The notes beneath the pieces were generated by a model. The model had not been told where the DNA came from, did not search any database, and worked only from the letters and a program-made list of their open reading frames with translations. A stretch of 5,577 bases of DNA from the NCBI GenBank assembly GCA_005787025.1, contig SYCH01000154.1, forward strand, positions 1 to 5,577, read 5' to 3'. Each line of letters opens with the position of its first letter. Within the stretch, counting starts at the first letter, position 1. The position numbers and the translations under genes were made by a program. Below are positions 1 to 5,577 of the stretch, in pieces. This stretch comes from Actinomycetota bacterium (lineage in GTDB: Bacteria > Actinomycetota > Acidimicrobiia > Acidimicrobiales > Ilumatobacteraceae).

Positions 1-1
1 C

Positions 2-859
2 GTCCAGGGTGGTCTCAGCGTCGACATCGGCCTGCGAGGAGTCCTTCCGGCTTCATTGGTCGAGTTGCGCCGCGTTCGTGATCTGCAGCCCTACGTGGGC
101 AAGGTCCTGCAGGCCAAGATCATCGAACTCGACCGGAACCGCAACAACGTCGTTCTCTCGCGCCGCTCGTACCTCGAGGAGACCCAGAAGGAGGCCCGAG
201 ACGGCTTCCTCACGAACCTCAAGGTCGGTGACGTCCGCGATGGTGTGGTGTCCAGCGTGGTGGCCTTCGGCGCCTTCGTGGACCTCGGCGGCATGGACGG
301 GCTCATCCACGTCAGCGAACTCTCCTGGAATCACGTGGATCATCCGGGCACGGAAGTCAAGATCGGTGATTCCGTCACGGTCAAGGTGCTGGACATCGAC
401 TACGAGCGTGAGCGCATCAGCCTGTCGCGCAAGCAGACCCAAAAGGATCCCTGGGAGGTCTTCGCCTCGGGCCACGAGGTCGGTCAGTTGGTGTACGGCC
501 GCGTCACCAAGTTGGTGCCGTTCGGTGGTTTCGTTCAGGTCGGCGAGGGCATCGAGGGACTGGTGCACATCAGCGAGATGAGCACCCAGCACGTCGAGTC
601 ACCCGAGCAGGTCGTGGCACCCGGCGAGGAGCTGTGGGTCAAGATCATCGATCTGGACTTGGCGCGCCGTCGCATCAGCCTGTCGATCAAGCAGGCTGCT
701 GAGGGTGGCGAATTGGCCGAGGAGTACCGCAAGCATTTCGAGGTCGACGAGCACGGCAACTGGACCGCGGGTGCCGACGACGCATCGCGCGAAGCCACCT
801 GGGCCGAGTACTACGGCGAGGGCGGCGAAGGCGCTCCCGAAGCCGCACCGGAAGCCTGA
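2..859 (+). CDS. rpsA: 30S ribosomal protein S1, 5'-truncated (C-terminal 285 residues)
   Basis: S1 binds mRNA on the 30S subunit and helps start translation. The frame is already open at base 2 and reads VQGGLSVDIGLRGVLPASLV, the end of the second S1 repeat, so the true start lies outside the window; the TTG at 56 is internal. Two full S1 (OB-fold) repeats follow, at about in-window residues 77-144 (VGDVRDGVVSSVVAFGAFVD ... ISLSRK) and 161-230 (VGQLVYGRVTKLVPFGGFVQ ... RRISLSIKQ). Each has the GLxHxSE loop typical of the family. After them comes an acidic Glu/Ala-rich tail ending GEGAPEAAPEA. This matches the four-repeat actinobacterial S1 of about 480 residues, so roughly 200 residues are missing at the left. 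The gene stops with TGA at 857-859, 15 bases from the stop of the convergent response regulator. In actinobacteria rpsA commonly lies just upstream of coaE, as here apart from the inserted two-component pair. Identification is very secure. Confidence 0.97.
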   Translation, partial: VQGGLSVDIGLRGVLPASLVELRRVRDLQPYVGKVLQAKIIELDRNRNNVVLSRRSYLEETQKEARDGFLTNLKVGDVRDGVVSSVVAFGAFVDLGGMDGLIHVSELSWNHVDHPGTEVKIGDSVTVKVLDIDYERERISLSRKQTQKDPWEVFASGHEVGQLVYGRVTKLVPFGGFVQVGEGIEGLVHISEMSTQHVESPEQVVAPGEELWVKIIDLDLARRRISLSIKQAAEGGELAEEYRKHFEVDEHGNWTAGADDASREATWAEYYGEGGEGAPEAAPEA

Positions 860-874
860 CCCGAGTTCACACGC

Positions 875-1510
875 TCAGTCGTCGTCGCTGATGCGCACGA
901 CGCCCATGCGGATGCCCTTGATCACGGCCTCGGTTCGATCGCGTGCGTCGAGTTTGGCGTAGATCGACGCGAGGTGGTTCTTCACCGTCTTCTGGCTGAT
1001 GAACAAGCGCTCGGCGACCTCGGGCGTCGAACAACCGGTGGCCACCGCGCGCAACACCTCCAACTCGCGTTCGGAGAGGTCATGCTCGGGAGTGTCCGCG
1101 ATGACTTTCAACATCGCCTCGGCCACCGGCGGGGACAGCGTGATGTCGCCCCCGAGAATCTGTCGCATCAACGTCACGACCTGTTCGATGGAAGAGGACT
1201 TGTCGATGTAGCCAACCGCGCCGGCGTTGATGGCCTCCCGAATGGTGCGACCGTCGGTGTGCATCGACAACACCAGGATGCGGCGCCGAGCATCGGCGCG
1301 CATGATCGATCGAGTGGCCGAGATCCCGTCGCCCCCGGGCATCGAGACGTCCATCAGGATGAGATCGGGTCGATGCTGGAGCGCCAAGGCCACGGCGGAG
1401 GGACCATCACCGGCCTCGGCGACGATCTCGAATCCCGAGGCCTCGAGGTTCCGTCGGAGCGCCTCGCGAAGCAATTGATGGTCGTCGACCAGCAGGATGC
1501 GTTCGCTCAT
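875..1510 (-). CDS. NarL/LuxR-family response regulator (REC + HTH)
   Basis: A 211-residue cytoplasmic DNA-binding response regulator of usual length for the NarL/FixJ group. The receiver domain (about 3-120) has the acidic pair D9-D10, the phosphoacceptor D54 in LILMDVSMPGGDG, the switch residue S82 and the conserved K104 in GYIDKSS. The C-terminal LuxR-type helix-turn-helix (about 144-205) shows LSERELEVLRAVATG, then PEVAERLFISQKTVKNHLAS as the turn and recognition helix. It ends with an acidic SDDD. Its ATG overlaps the TGA of the upstream kinase as ATGA (1507-1510), so the two are almost certainly co-transcribed and translationally coupled; only a weak G-rich stretch (GGGGTG) precedes the start. 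The neighbouring kinase, with a HisKA_3-type phosphoacceptor region, is the expected phosphate donor. All signalling residues are intact. Target genes cannot be told from the sequence, and no specific symbol (such as devR or liaR) is justified. Confidence 0.96.
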   Translation of the reverse strand: MSERILLVDDHQLLREALRRNLEASGFEIVAEAGDGPSAVALALQHRPDLILMDVSMPGGDGISATRSIMRADARRRILVLSMHTDGRTIREAINAGAVGYIDKSSSIEQVVTLMRQILGGDITLSPPVAEAMLKVIADTPEHDLSERELEVLRAVATGCSTPEVAERLFISQKTVKNHLASIYAKLDARDRTEAVIKGIRMGVVRISDDD

Positions 1511-2742
1511 GGTGCACCCCGAAGTTCGACGGGCAAGGAGATCGTGACCACGGTGCCGCGGGTACCCGGTGCGACGTCGAGCGAGGCTCCGATCCAGTCG
1601 GCGCGTTCGCGCATTCCGGACAAACCATGACCAACCTTCGTGTGGTCGAATCCCCGACCGTCGTCGGACACCCGAATGACGACCGATCCCTCTTTCTCCT
1701 CCAGCTCGACGAGGATGTTCCGGGCTCCGGAATGTCGTTCGGCGTTCAGGAGGGCCTCCCGAATCATCAGATGAAGTTCGGAGGCGGAACCATCGGTGCG
1801 CAGAACGTCGAGGGACGACGATGCGTCGAGGTCGTGTCGGAGGATCACCGCGATGCCCGATCGGCGCGTCGTTCGTTCGATCAAGGCTGCGATGGATGCA
1901 CGATCGATGGAGTGACCGTCGCGGTCGGTACGCAGGTCATCCAACAAATCCCGCAAATCGGTGACGGTCTCACCGATATGTGCGCGAACGCGGGCGATGG
2001 CGGCACGCTCGACGTCGCCGAGCCCCCTCGCGACGTCATCCAATTCGAACCCGATGGCCGCGAGCGAGCCCGAGACCCGGTCGTGCAATTCGCGAGCCAC
2101 GCGGGACCGCTCGTCGTGGGCCACCCGGTCGGCGAGACGGGAGAAGATCCGGGCGTTGTCGAGCGCCAGAGCCAGGGCGTCGGCCACCCCTATGATCGCC
2201 TCCGTTTCGGCGATCGCGGGTTCGTGCCCCCCCGACCACTCGCCGGCGAGGAAGCCCAGAATGTCGCCACGCGCGCGCAGAACCTGGTACACCCCGTGGT
2301 CGGCCTCGGACCACAACTGCTCACCGGTCAGGACGAGGGGGCGGTCACTCGCGACACAACGCAAGACGGGCGAGTCGACCGGCAGCACGGCGACGTCGAT
2401 CACGGAGTCCGGTCCGGCCACGAGGCTCCATCGATCGTCGGAGCGGTCGTACAACGCCACGATGATGGTGTCGGCCTTGACGACACGTCGCGCCTGCTCG
2501 ACGCCGCGTTGGATCACCTCGTCGACATCGAGGCTGGAGGAGAGGGTGACCGCCATTTTCTGCAGGGCGAGAAGAAGTTCGTTGGCCCGGGCCAGTTGGT
2601 CGATCTGGCCCACGTGGTCGTCGGGGCGGACCGTACGCCGCCGTTCGACGAGGGGCCACATCATCTCGCCGGTCGCATCCTGCACGGGAATGGGGCGGAA
2701 CGCGGGATGGTTCGGGGACCGGCGGCGACGACGATCGGGCAC
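1507..2742 (-). CDS. Soluble GAF-domain sensor histidine kinase (HisKA_3 / HATPase_c)
   Basis: A 411-residue kinase of the NarL-partner class. An Arg-rich N-terminus (MPDRRRRRSP) is followed by a short helix and a GAF-like sensory domain (about 56-200). Next comes the HisKA_3 dimerisation helix with phosphoacceptor H220 in SRVARELHDRVSG. The C-terminal ATPase domain has the N-box IREALLNAERHS (N333), the G1 box SDDGRGFD (360-366) and the G2 box GHGLSGMRER (371-380). I see no hydrophobic membrane segment or signal peptide, so it should sense a cytoplasmic cue; domain order resembles DevS/DosS but with one GAF. The start is GTG at 2742; a -10 exactly six bases upstream (TACCCT) supports it as a leaderless start. 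The alternative is ATG-ATG at 2664/2661, which would drop 26 poorly conserved residues. The gene overlaps its response regulator by four bases and diverges from coaE. The signal sensed is unknown; haem or other ligand binding cannot be inferred. Confidence 0.94.
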   Translation of the reverse strand: MPDRRRRRSPNHPAFRPIPVQDATGEMMWPLVERRRTVRPDDHVGQIDQLARANELLLALQKMAVTLSSSLDVDEVIQRGVEQARRVVKADTIIVALYDRSDDRWSLVAGPDSVIDVAVLPVDSPVLRCVASDRPLVLTGEQLWSEADHGVYQVLRARGDILGFLAGEWSGGHEPAIAETEAIIGVADALALALDNARIFSRLADRVAHDERSRVARELHDRVSGSLAAIGFELDDVARGLGDVERAAIARVRAHIGETVTDLRDLLDDLRTDRDGHSIDRASIAALIERTTRRSGIAVILRHDLDASSSLDVLRTDGSASELHLMIREALLNAERHSGARNILVELEEKEGSVVIRVSDDGRGFDHTKVGHGLSGMRERADWIGASLDVAPGTRGTVVTISLPVELRGAP

Positions 2743-2748
2743 AACGGC

Positions 2749-2754
2749 AGGGTA
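2749..2754 (-). promoter_or_regulatory. Predicted -10 element of the histidine kinase operon
   Basis: On the minus strand the hexamer reads TACCCT, a TANNNT-type -10, followed by exactly six bases (gccgtt) and then the GTG of the kinase. That geometry puts the transcription start on the start codon, so the mRNA would be leaderless. No convincing -35 is visible; the -35 position is occupied by the coaE -10. No Shine-Dalgarno sequence precedes the GTG, which agrees with a leaderless start. Confidence 0.5.
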
Positions 2755-2771
2755 CCGGTCGCACTTCCGCC

Positions 2772-2777
2772 TAGCGT
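2772..2777 (+). promoter_or_regulatory. Predicted -10 element of coaE
   Basis: TAGCGT, a TANNNT-type -10, is followed by six bases (gtcgcc) and the coaE ATG. This is the spacing expected when transcription starts on the A of the ATG, giving a leaderless mRNA. No ribosome binding site is seen in those six bases. No clear -35 is present; its expected place coincides with the -10 of the divergent kinase promoter. Confidence 0.6.
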
Positions 2778-2783
2778 GTCGCC

Positions 2784-3422
2784 ATGATCTTGGTCGGTCT
2801 CACCGGAGGTATCGGTTCGGGTAAGTCCACGGTGTCGGCTCGACTCGCCGCGCGTGGTGCCGTGATCCTGGATGCCGATGCCATCACCCGCGAGGTCCAG
2901 TTGCCGGGCTCACCGGTTCTGGTCGAGCTGGCGGAACGATTCGGTCCCGAGGTGATCGCGGCTGACGGCTCGCTCGAGCGTCAGGCCTTGGCCGACATCG
3001 TCTTCACGGATCCCGAGGCCCTGAAAGCGTTGAACTCCATCGTGCATCCCGCCGTTGGTCGCGAAATGAACCGTCGCATGATCGAGCAACGCACGACCGC
3101 GAACGTCGTGATCCTCGACATTCCGTTGCTCACCGAGAACCCCCGGGAGGGTTTGCAGGGGCGAATCGTGGTCGACGTGCCGGTGGAGACCCAGGTCGAG
3201 CGACTGGTGAAACATCGGGGATTCGACGAGGCCGATGCGCGGGCTCGCATTGGTCGTCAGGCCTCGCGGGACGAACGACTGGGCACCGCTGACTTCGTCG
3301 TGGACAACAGCGGAACCCCCGATGACCTCGAGCCACAGATCGATCGCCTCTGGACTTGGTTGACCTCCCTGCCCCAACTCCCCGCGGATTACGAACCCGT
3401 CACACCCAAGCCGAAGACGTGA
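2784..3422 (+). CDS. coaE: Dephospho-CoA kinase
   Basis: Cytoplasmic enzyme of the last step of coenzyme A synthesis: it phosphorylates the 3'-hydroxyl of the ribose of dephospho-CoA using ATP. The 212-residue product has the P-loop GLTGGIGSGKST at residues 5-16 (K14, S15) and the substrate-site motif LDADAITREV (30-39; D31, D33). The CoaE signature follows: a DGSLERQALADIVFTD stretch, then LNSIVHPAV. The lid region holds the Arg residues of RGFDEADARARIGRQ, and ADFVVDNSG is the usual C-terminal strand. The 'DR' often seen after the DG is ER here, a mild change. Length is normal for the single-domain form; some actinobacterial CoaE proteins carry an extra C-terminal UPF0157 (GrpB-like) domain, absent here. 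The ATG at 2784 is supported by the family N-terminus and by a -10 six bases upstream. It sits between rpsA and uvrB as in other actinobacteria, 52 bases before uvrB. Confidence 0.97.
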   Translation: MILVGLTGGIGSGKSTVSARLAARGAVILDADAITREVQLPGSPVLVELAERFGPEVIAADGSLERQALADIVFTDPEALKALNSIVHPAVGREMNRRMIEQRTTANVVILDIPLLTENPREGLQGRIVVDVPVETQVERLVKHRGFDEADARARIGRQASRDERLGTADFVVDNSGTPDDLEPQIDRLWTWLTSLPQLPADYEPVTPKPKT

Positions 3423-3428
3423 ATCTCG

Positions 3429-3442
3429 GGAACACATGTTCG
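3429..3442. promoter_or_regulatory. LexA (SOS) box upstream of uvrB
   Basis: The plus strand reads GGAACACATGTTCG, and its complement CGAACATGTGTTCC fits every position of the Gram-positive LexA consensus CGAACRNRYGTTYC. The half-sites GAAC and GTTC are perfect inverted repeats around a four-base centre. The box starts seven bases after the coaE stop and ends 20 bases before the uvrB -10, so bound LexA would cover the -35 zone (about 3440-3445). uvrB is a classical SOS gene, so the position fits the function. Confidence 0.85.
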
Positions 3443-3462
3443 TGGTGAGTCGAGACGCCATC

Positions 3463-3468
3463 TAGGAT
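3463..3468 (+). promoter_or_regulatory. Predicted -10 element of uvrB
   Basis: TAGGAT, a TANNNT-type -10, is followed by exactly six bases (cgtccg) and the GTG start of uvrB, the same geometry as for coaE and the kinase. A leaderless GTG-initiated mRNA is predicted. The -35 zone about 17 bases upstream has no good match and is overlapped by the LexA box. Confidence 0.6.
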
Positions 3469-3474
3469 CGTCCG

Positions 3475-5577
3475 GTGGCCAGCGTCGTCGAATCCCGGGA
3501 CGGAATTCCGTTTCGCGTCGTCGCGGATTATTCGCCGGCCGGCGACCAACCCAAAGCGATCGAGGAACTCTCCGAGGGGATCGAGTCCGGGCTCCGTTAT
3601 CAGACCCTTCTCGGCATCACCGGATCCGGCAAGAGCGCCACCATCGCTTGGACGATCGAGCGAACACAACGACCGACGCTGATCCTGGCGCCCAACAAGA
3701 GCCTGGCGGCACAGTTGGCTCAGGAGATGAAGGAATTCTTCCCCGACAATCGGGTCGAGTACTTCGTCAGTTCTTACGACTATTACCAGCCCGAGGCCTA
3801 CATCGCCTCGAGCGACACCTTCATCGAGAAGGACTCGTCCATCAATGACGACATCGATCGACTGCGTCACTCGGCGACGGCGGCGCTCTTGACCCGTCGG
3901 GACACCATCGTCGTGGCGTCCGTGTCGTGCATCTACGGAATGGGCGATCCCGACGAGTACCGGGGACAGCTGTTGGAACTCCACGTCGGAGTCGACTACG
4001 ACATGCGCAGTGTCTTGCGCCGCTTGGTGGACCTGCAGTACGACCGCAACGACATGAGCCTCGGCCGTGGAAATTTTCGTGTTCGGGGCGACACGATCGA
4101 GATACACCCCGCGTACGAGGAATCCGTTCTCCGGGTGGAGATGTTCGGTGACACGGTCGATCGCCTGACGATGATCGACCCACTCACCGGAGAGACCCTG
4201 CGGGAGTTGCCGGCGACGGTCGTCTTCCCGGCCACTCATTACGTCACCGGTGAGGAGCGAATGCGACGCGCGGTGGTGGGTATCGAGGCCGAGCTGCAGG
4301 AACGACTCGCTTTCTTCAAAGCCGAGGCAAAGTTGCTGGAGGCCCAGCGTTTGCAAATGCGCACCCAGCACGACCTCGAGATGATGCAAGAGGTCGGTTA
4401 CTGCAACGGCATCGAGAATTACTCGATGCACATCGACGGTCGGTCACCCGGCGAACCACCCTTCACCTTGCTGGACTACTTCCCGAAGGATTACTTGTTG
4501 GTCATCGACGAGAGCCACGTAGCGGTGCCTCAATTGCACGGACAATTCGCCGGCGACCGCAGTCGCAAGGACATCCTGGTCGAACACGGATTCCGGCTTC
4601 CGAGCGCTCGGGACAATCGGCCGTTGCGTTTCGAGGAGGTCATCGAGAGGGTCAATCAATGCGTGTTCCTGTCGGCGACGCCGAGCCCCTACGAACTGCG
4701 GGAGTCGGAACAGGTGGTGGAGCAGATCGTGCGCCCGACGGGTTTGGTCGACCCGGAAGTCATCATCAAGCCCACGAAGGGTCAGATCGACGATCTGATG
4801 GAGCAGGTGACGAAGCGAGTGACGATGGGTGATCGGGTTCTCGTCACCACGCTGACCAAGAAGATGGCCGAGGCGCTGACCGTTCGCGGGCTGGAAGTCA
4901 CCCTCGTCGAACACGGCAGGACCGTTCTCAAGACCCTCGACTCGCCCCTCGGCACGGTGGTGCAGGGCGAGTTGGAGCGGCACGGGGTGCGAGTCACGAC
5001 CGGGGCCAGGGTCAGGGCCGTCGAACCGTGCGGCGACCGCTTGACGGTCGTCGGGGACGAATTTCGCCACGAAGCCGACTTGGTGCTGGTCGCGGTCGGC
5101 GTGCGGCCCCAGGTCGAGCTTCTGGTCGGGGCGGGTGCGGAGGTCGGGTTGAAGGGGTCGATCCGGGTCAACCGCCGGATGGAGACGGGCCTGCCCGGCG
5201 TGTACGCGGCGGGCGACTGCACCGAGACGTGGCACCGCCTGCTCGGCCGGAACGTCTACCTGCCGCTCGGCTCGACGGCCCACAAGCAGGGCCGGGTGGC
5301 CGGCGAGAACGCGGCGGGCGGGGACCGCGAGTTCGCCGGGACGCTCGGCACGCAAGTCGTCAAGGTGTACGGCCTGGCCGCCACCCGCACCGGGCTGAAC
5401 GACGCCGAGGCCCGCGACGCCGGGTTCGACCCGCTGACCGTCCAGTCGCGGGCGTCCGACCACAAGGGGTACTACCCCGGTGCCGGCGAGCTTCACCTTC
5501 GCGTCACCGGGGACCGGAAGACGGGCCGGCTGTTGGGCGGGCAGATCGTCGGCCCCGTCGCCGGCGAGGTGGCGAAG
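3475..5577 (+). CDS. uvrB: UvrB (excinuclease ABC subunit B) residues 1-469 joined in frame to an oxidoreductase; 3' end open
   Basis: UvrB is the damage-verifying helicase-like subunit of nucleotide excision repair; it receives DNA from UvrA and recruits UvrC. The frame opens at GTG 3475 and stays open for 701 codons to the window end. Residues 1-469 are clear UvrB: Walker A GITGSGKS (47-54, K53), the beta-hairpin (about 95-120) with DYYQPEAY, SSINDDIDRLRHSAT, VASVSCIYGMGDP, the UvrA-binding domain 2, GYCNGIENYS (308-317), the DESH box (345-348) and LSATP (399-403). The first Tyr of the usual SYYDYYQ is Ser100. After KKMAEALT (462-469) homology ends: helicase motifs IV-VI (the LREGLD and GRAAR segments) and the C-terminal UVR domain are absent from a protein normally about 660-700 residues long. 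An oxidoreductase follows instead. Start choice rests on the -10 six bases upstream and the family N-terminus. As drawn, the product could not work as a UvrB; the locus probably encodes a full UvrB in the living cell. Confidence 0.9.
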   Translation, partial: MASVVESRDGIPFRVVADYSPAGDQPKAIEELSEGIESGLRYQTLLGITGSGKSATIAWTIERTQRPTLILAPNKSLAAQLAQEMKEFFPDNRVEYFVSSYDYYQPEAYIASSDTFIEKDSSINDDIDRLRHSATAALLTRRDTIVVASVSCIYGMGDPDEYRGQLLELHVGVDYDMRSVLRRLVDLQYDRNDMSLGRGNFRVRGDTIEIHPAYEESVLRVEMFGDTVDRLTMIDPLTGETLRELPATVVFPATHYVTGEERMRRAVVGIEAELQERLAFFKAEAKLLEAQRLQMRTQHDLEMMQEVGYCNGIENYSMHIDGRSPGEPPFTLLDYFPKDYLLVIDESHVAVPQLHGQFAGDRSRKDILVEHGFRLPSARDNRPLRFEEVIERVNQCVFLSATPSPYELRESEQVVEQIVRPTGLVDPEVIIKPTKGQIDDLMEQVTKRVTMGDRVLVTTLTKKMAEALTVRGLEVTLVEHGRTVLKTLDSPLGTVVQGELERHGVRVTTGARVRAVEPCGDRLTVVGDEFRHEADLVLVAVGVRPQVELLVGAGAEVGLKGSIRVNRRMETGLPGVYAAGDCTETWHRLLGRNVYLPLGSTAHKQGRVAGENAAGGDREFAGTLGTQVVKVYGLAATRTGLNDAEARDAGFDPLTVQSRASDHKGYYPGAGELHLRVTGDRKTGRLLGGQIVGPVAGEVAK
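4861..4881 (+). other. Chimeric junction between uvrB and an oxidoreductase gene
   Basis: This stretch encodes KMAEALT. UvrB proteins have TLTKKMAEDLT or similar here, while pyridine-nucleotide disulfide oxidoreductases have GLEMAEAL followed by RGLEVTLVE in the NAD-binding domain. The two families happen to share this short peptide, so the DNA around the breakpoint can belong to either parent. To the left everything is UvrB, to the right everything is oxidoreductase, with no stop or frame change. A shared word of about 20 bases is the sort of sequence at which a short-read assembly graph can cross between genomes. Confidence 0.8.
4864..5577 (+). other. C-terminal part of an FAD/NAD(P)-dependent pyridine-nucleotide disulfide oxidoreductase (fragment, in the uvrB frame)
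   Basis: Residues 464-701 of the open frame match the second half of a class such as CoA-disulfide reductase / NADH oxidase / NADH peroxidase. Visible are the NAD-domain strand RGLEVTLVEHGRTVLKTLD with ELERHGVRVTTGARV; the LVLVAVGVRP strand (536-545); VYAAGDC (576-582, with D581 expected to contact FAD); GSTAHKQGRVAGENAAGG; and a C-terminal dimerisation domain from about residue 610. Missing are the N-terminal FAD GxGxxG motif, the redox-active cysteine region and the NAD GxGxxG loop, which should lie just before MAEAL. The end is cut by the window. GC is higher than in the genes to the left. It has no start of its own near the junction and cannot be a working enzyme as it stands. The exact substrate is not determinable. 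Confidence 0.85.

Noticed and set aside
53..592. Minus-strand open frame (179 codons) opposite rpsA
   Set aside because: Shadow of conserved S1 repeats; no recognisable domain.
2290..2300. His149 of the kinase GAF domain as a haem ligand, by analogy with DevS
   Set aside because: The matching residue number is a coincidence, and the surrounding sequence (EADHGVYQVL) gives no basis for haem binding.
2751..2759. Overlapping six-base palindromes GGTACC and ACCGGT in the divergent spacer
   Set aside because: Too short and too common in GC-rich DNA to call an operator.
1627..2787. Long plus-strand open frame (386 codons) opposite the histidine kinase
   Set aside because: It lies codon-aligned opposite a gene with all kinase motifs. 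Its translation is rich in Gly, Asp, Val and His with no recognisable domain, as expected of a GC-rich antisense shadow.
3400..4431. Minus-strand open frame (343 codons) opposite uvrB
   Set aside because: The plus strand carries unmistakable UvrB motifs over the same bases; the antisense product shows no family features.
4444..5496. Minus-strand open frame (350 codons) running across the junction
   Set aside because: It is the complement of the UvrB and oxidoreductase coding sequence. Being open across the join reflects high GC, not a real gene.
3475..5577. A novel DNA-repair/redox fusion enzyme
   Set aside because: Attractive at first sight, but the join removes essential motifs from both halves, sits on a shared peptide word and coincides with a GC step. 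A chimera explains all of this more simply.

Overview
The window looks like a high-GC actinobacterial chromosome, sampled at roughly 58-63% GC over most of its length. The evidence is the order rpsA - coaE - uvrB, an S1 protein ending in two well-conserved S1 repeats close to the mycobacterial type, a Gram-positive-type LexA box, and several genes that seem to lack 5' leaders. An Acidimicrobiia-like or other deep actinobacterial source is only a guess. The last ~700 bases are richer in GC (68-75% in sampled rows) and probably come from a different genome.

Layout, left to right. (1) 2-859, plus: the C-terminal ~60% of ribosomal protein S1 (rpsA), cut by the window start. (2) 875-2742, minus: a two-component operon. 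The soluble GAF-type histidine kinase is upstream (GTG at 2742) and the NarL/LuxR-type response regulator downstream, with start and stop overlapping as ATGA. It converges on rpsA with only 15 bases between the stops. (3) 2743-2783: a 41-base divergent promoter region. (4) 2784-3422, plus: coaE, dephospho-CoA kinase. (5) 3423-3474: a 52-base spacer with a perfect LexA/SOS box and a -10 element directly before uvrB. (6) 3475-5577, plus: an open frame that starts with a GTG as a normal UvrB and runs off the window end without a stop.

The most important observation is in that last frame. After UvrB residue ~469 (about base 4881) the reading frame passes, without frameshift or stop, into the C-terminal half of an FAD/NAD(P)-dependent pyridine-nucleotide disulfide oxidoreductase. 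The join falls at a short stretch (about 4861-4881) where both families have nearly the same peptide (KMAEALT). Both halves are broken there: UvrB loses helicase motifs IV-VI and its UVR tail, and the oxidoreductase loses both N-terminal dinucleotide-binding glycine motifs and its redox cysteine region. Together with the GC step, this fits a chimeric join, most likely an assembly error through a ~20-base shared word, better than a functional fusion.

The second theme is regulation. All three genes with a promoter inside the window (kinase, coaE, uvrB) have a TANNNT -10 exactly six bases before the start codon, as expected for leaderless mRNAs. For uvrB the LexA box covers the predicted -35 zone, so repression outside DNA damage is expected.
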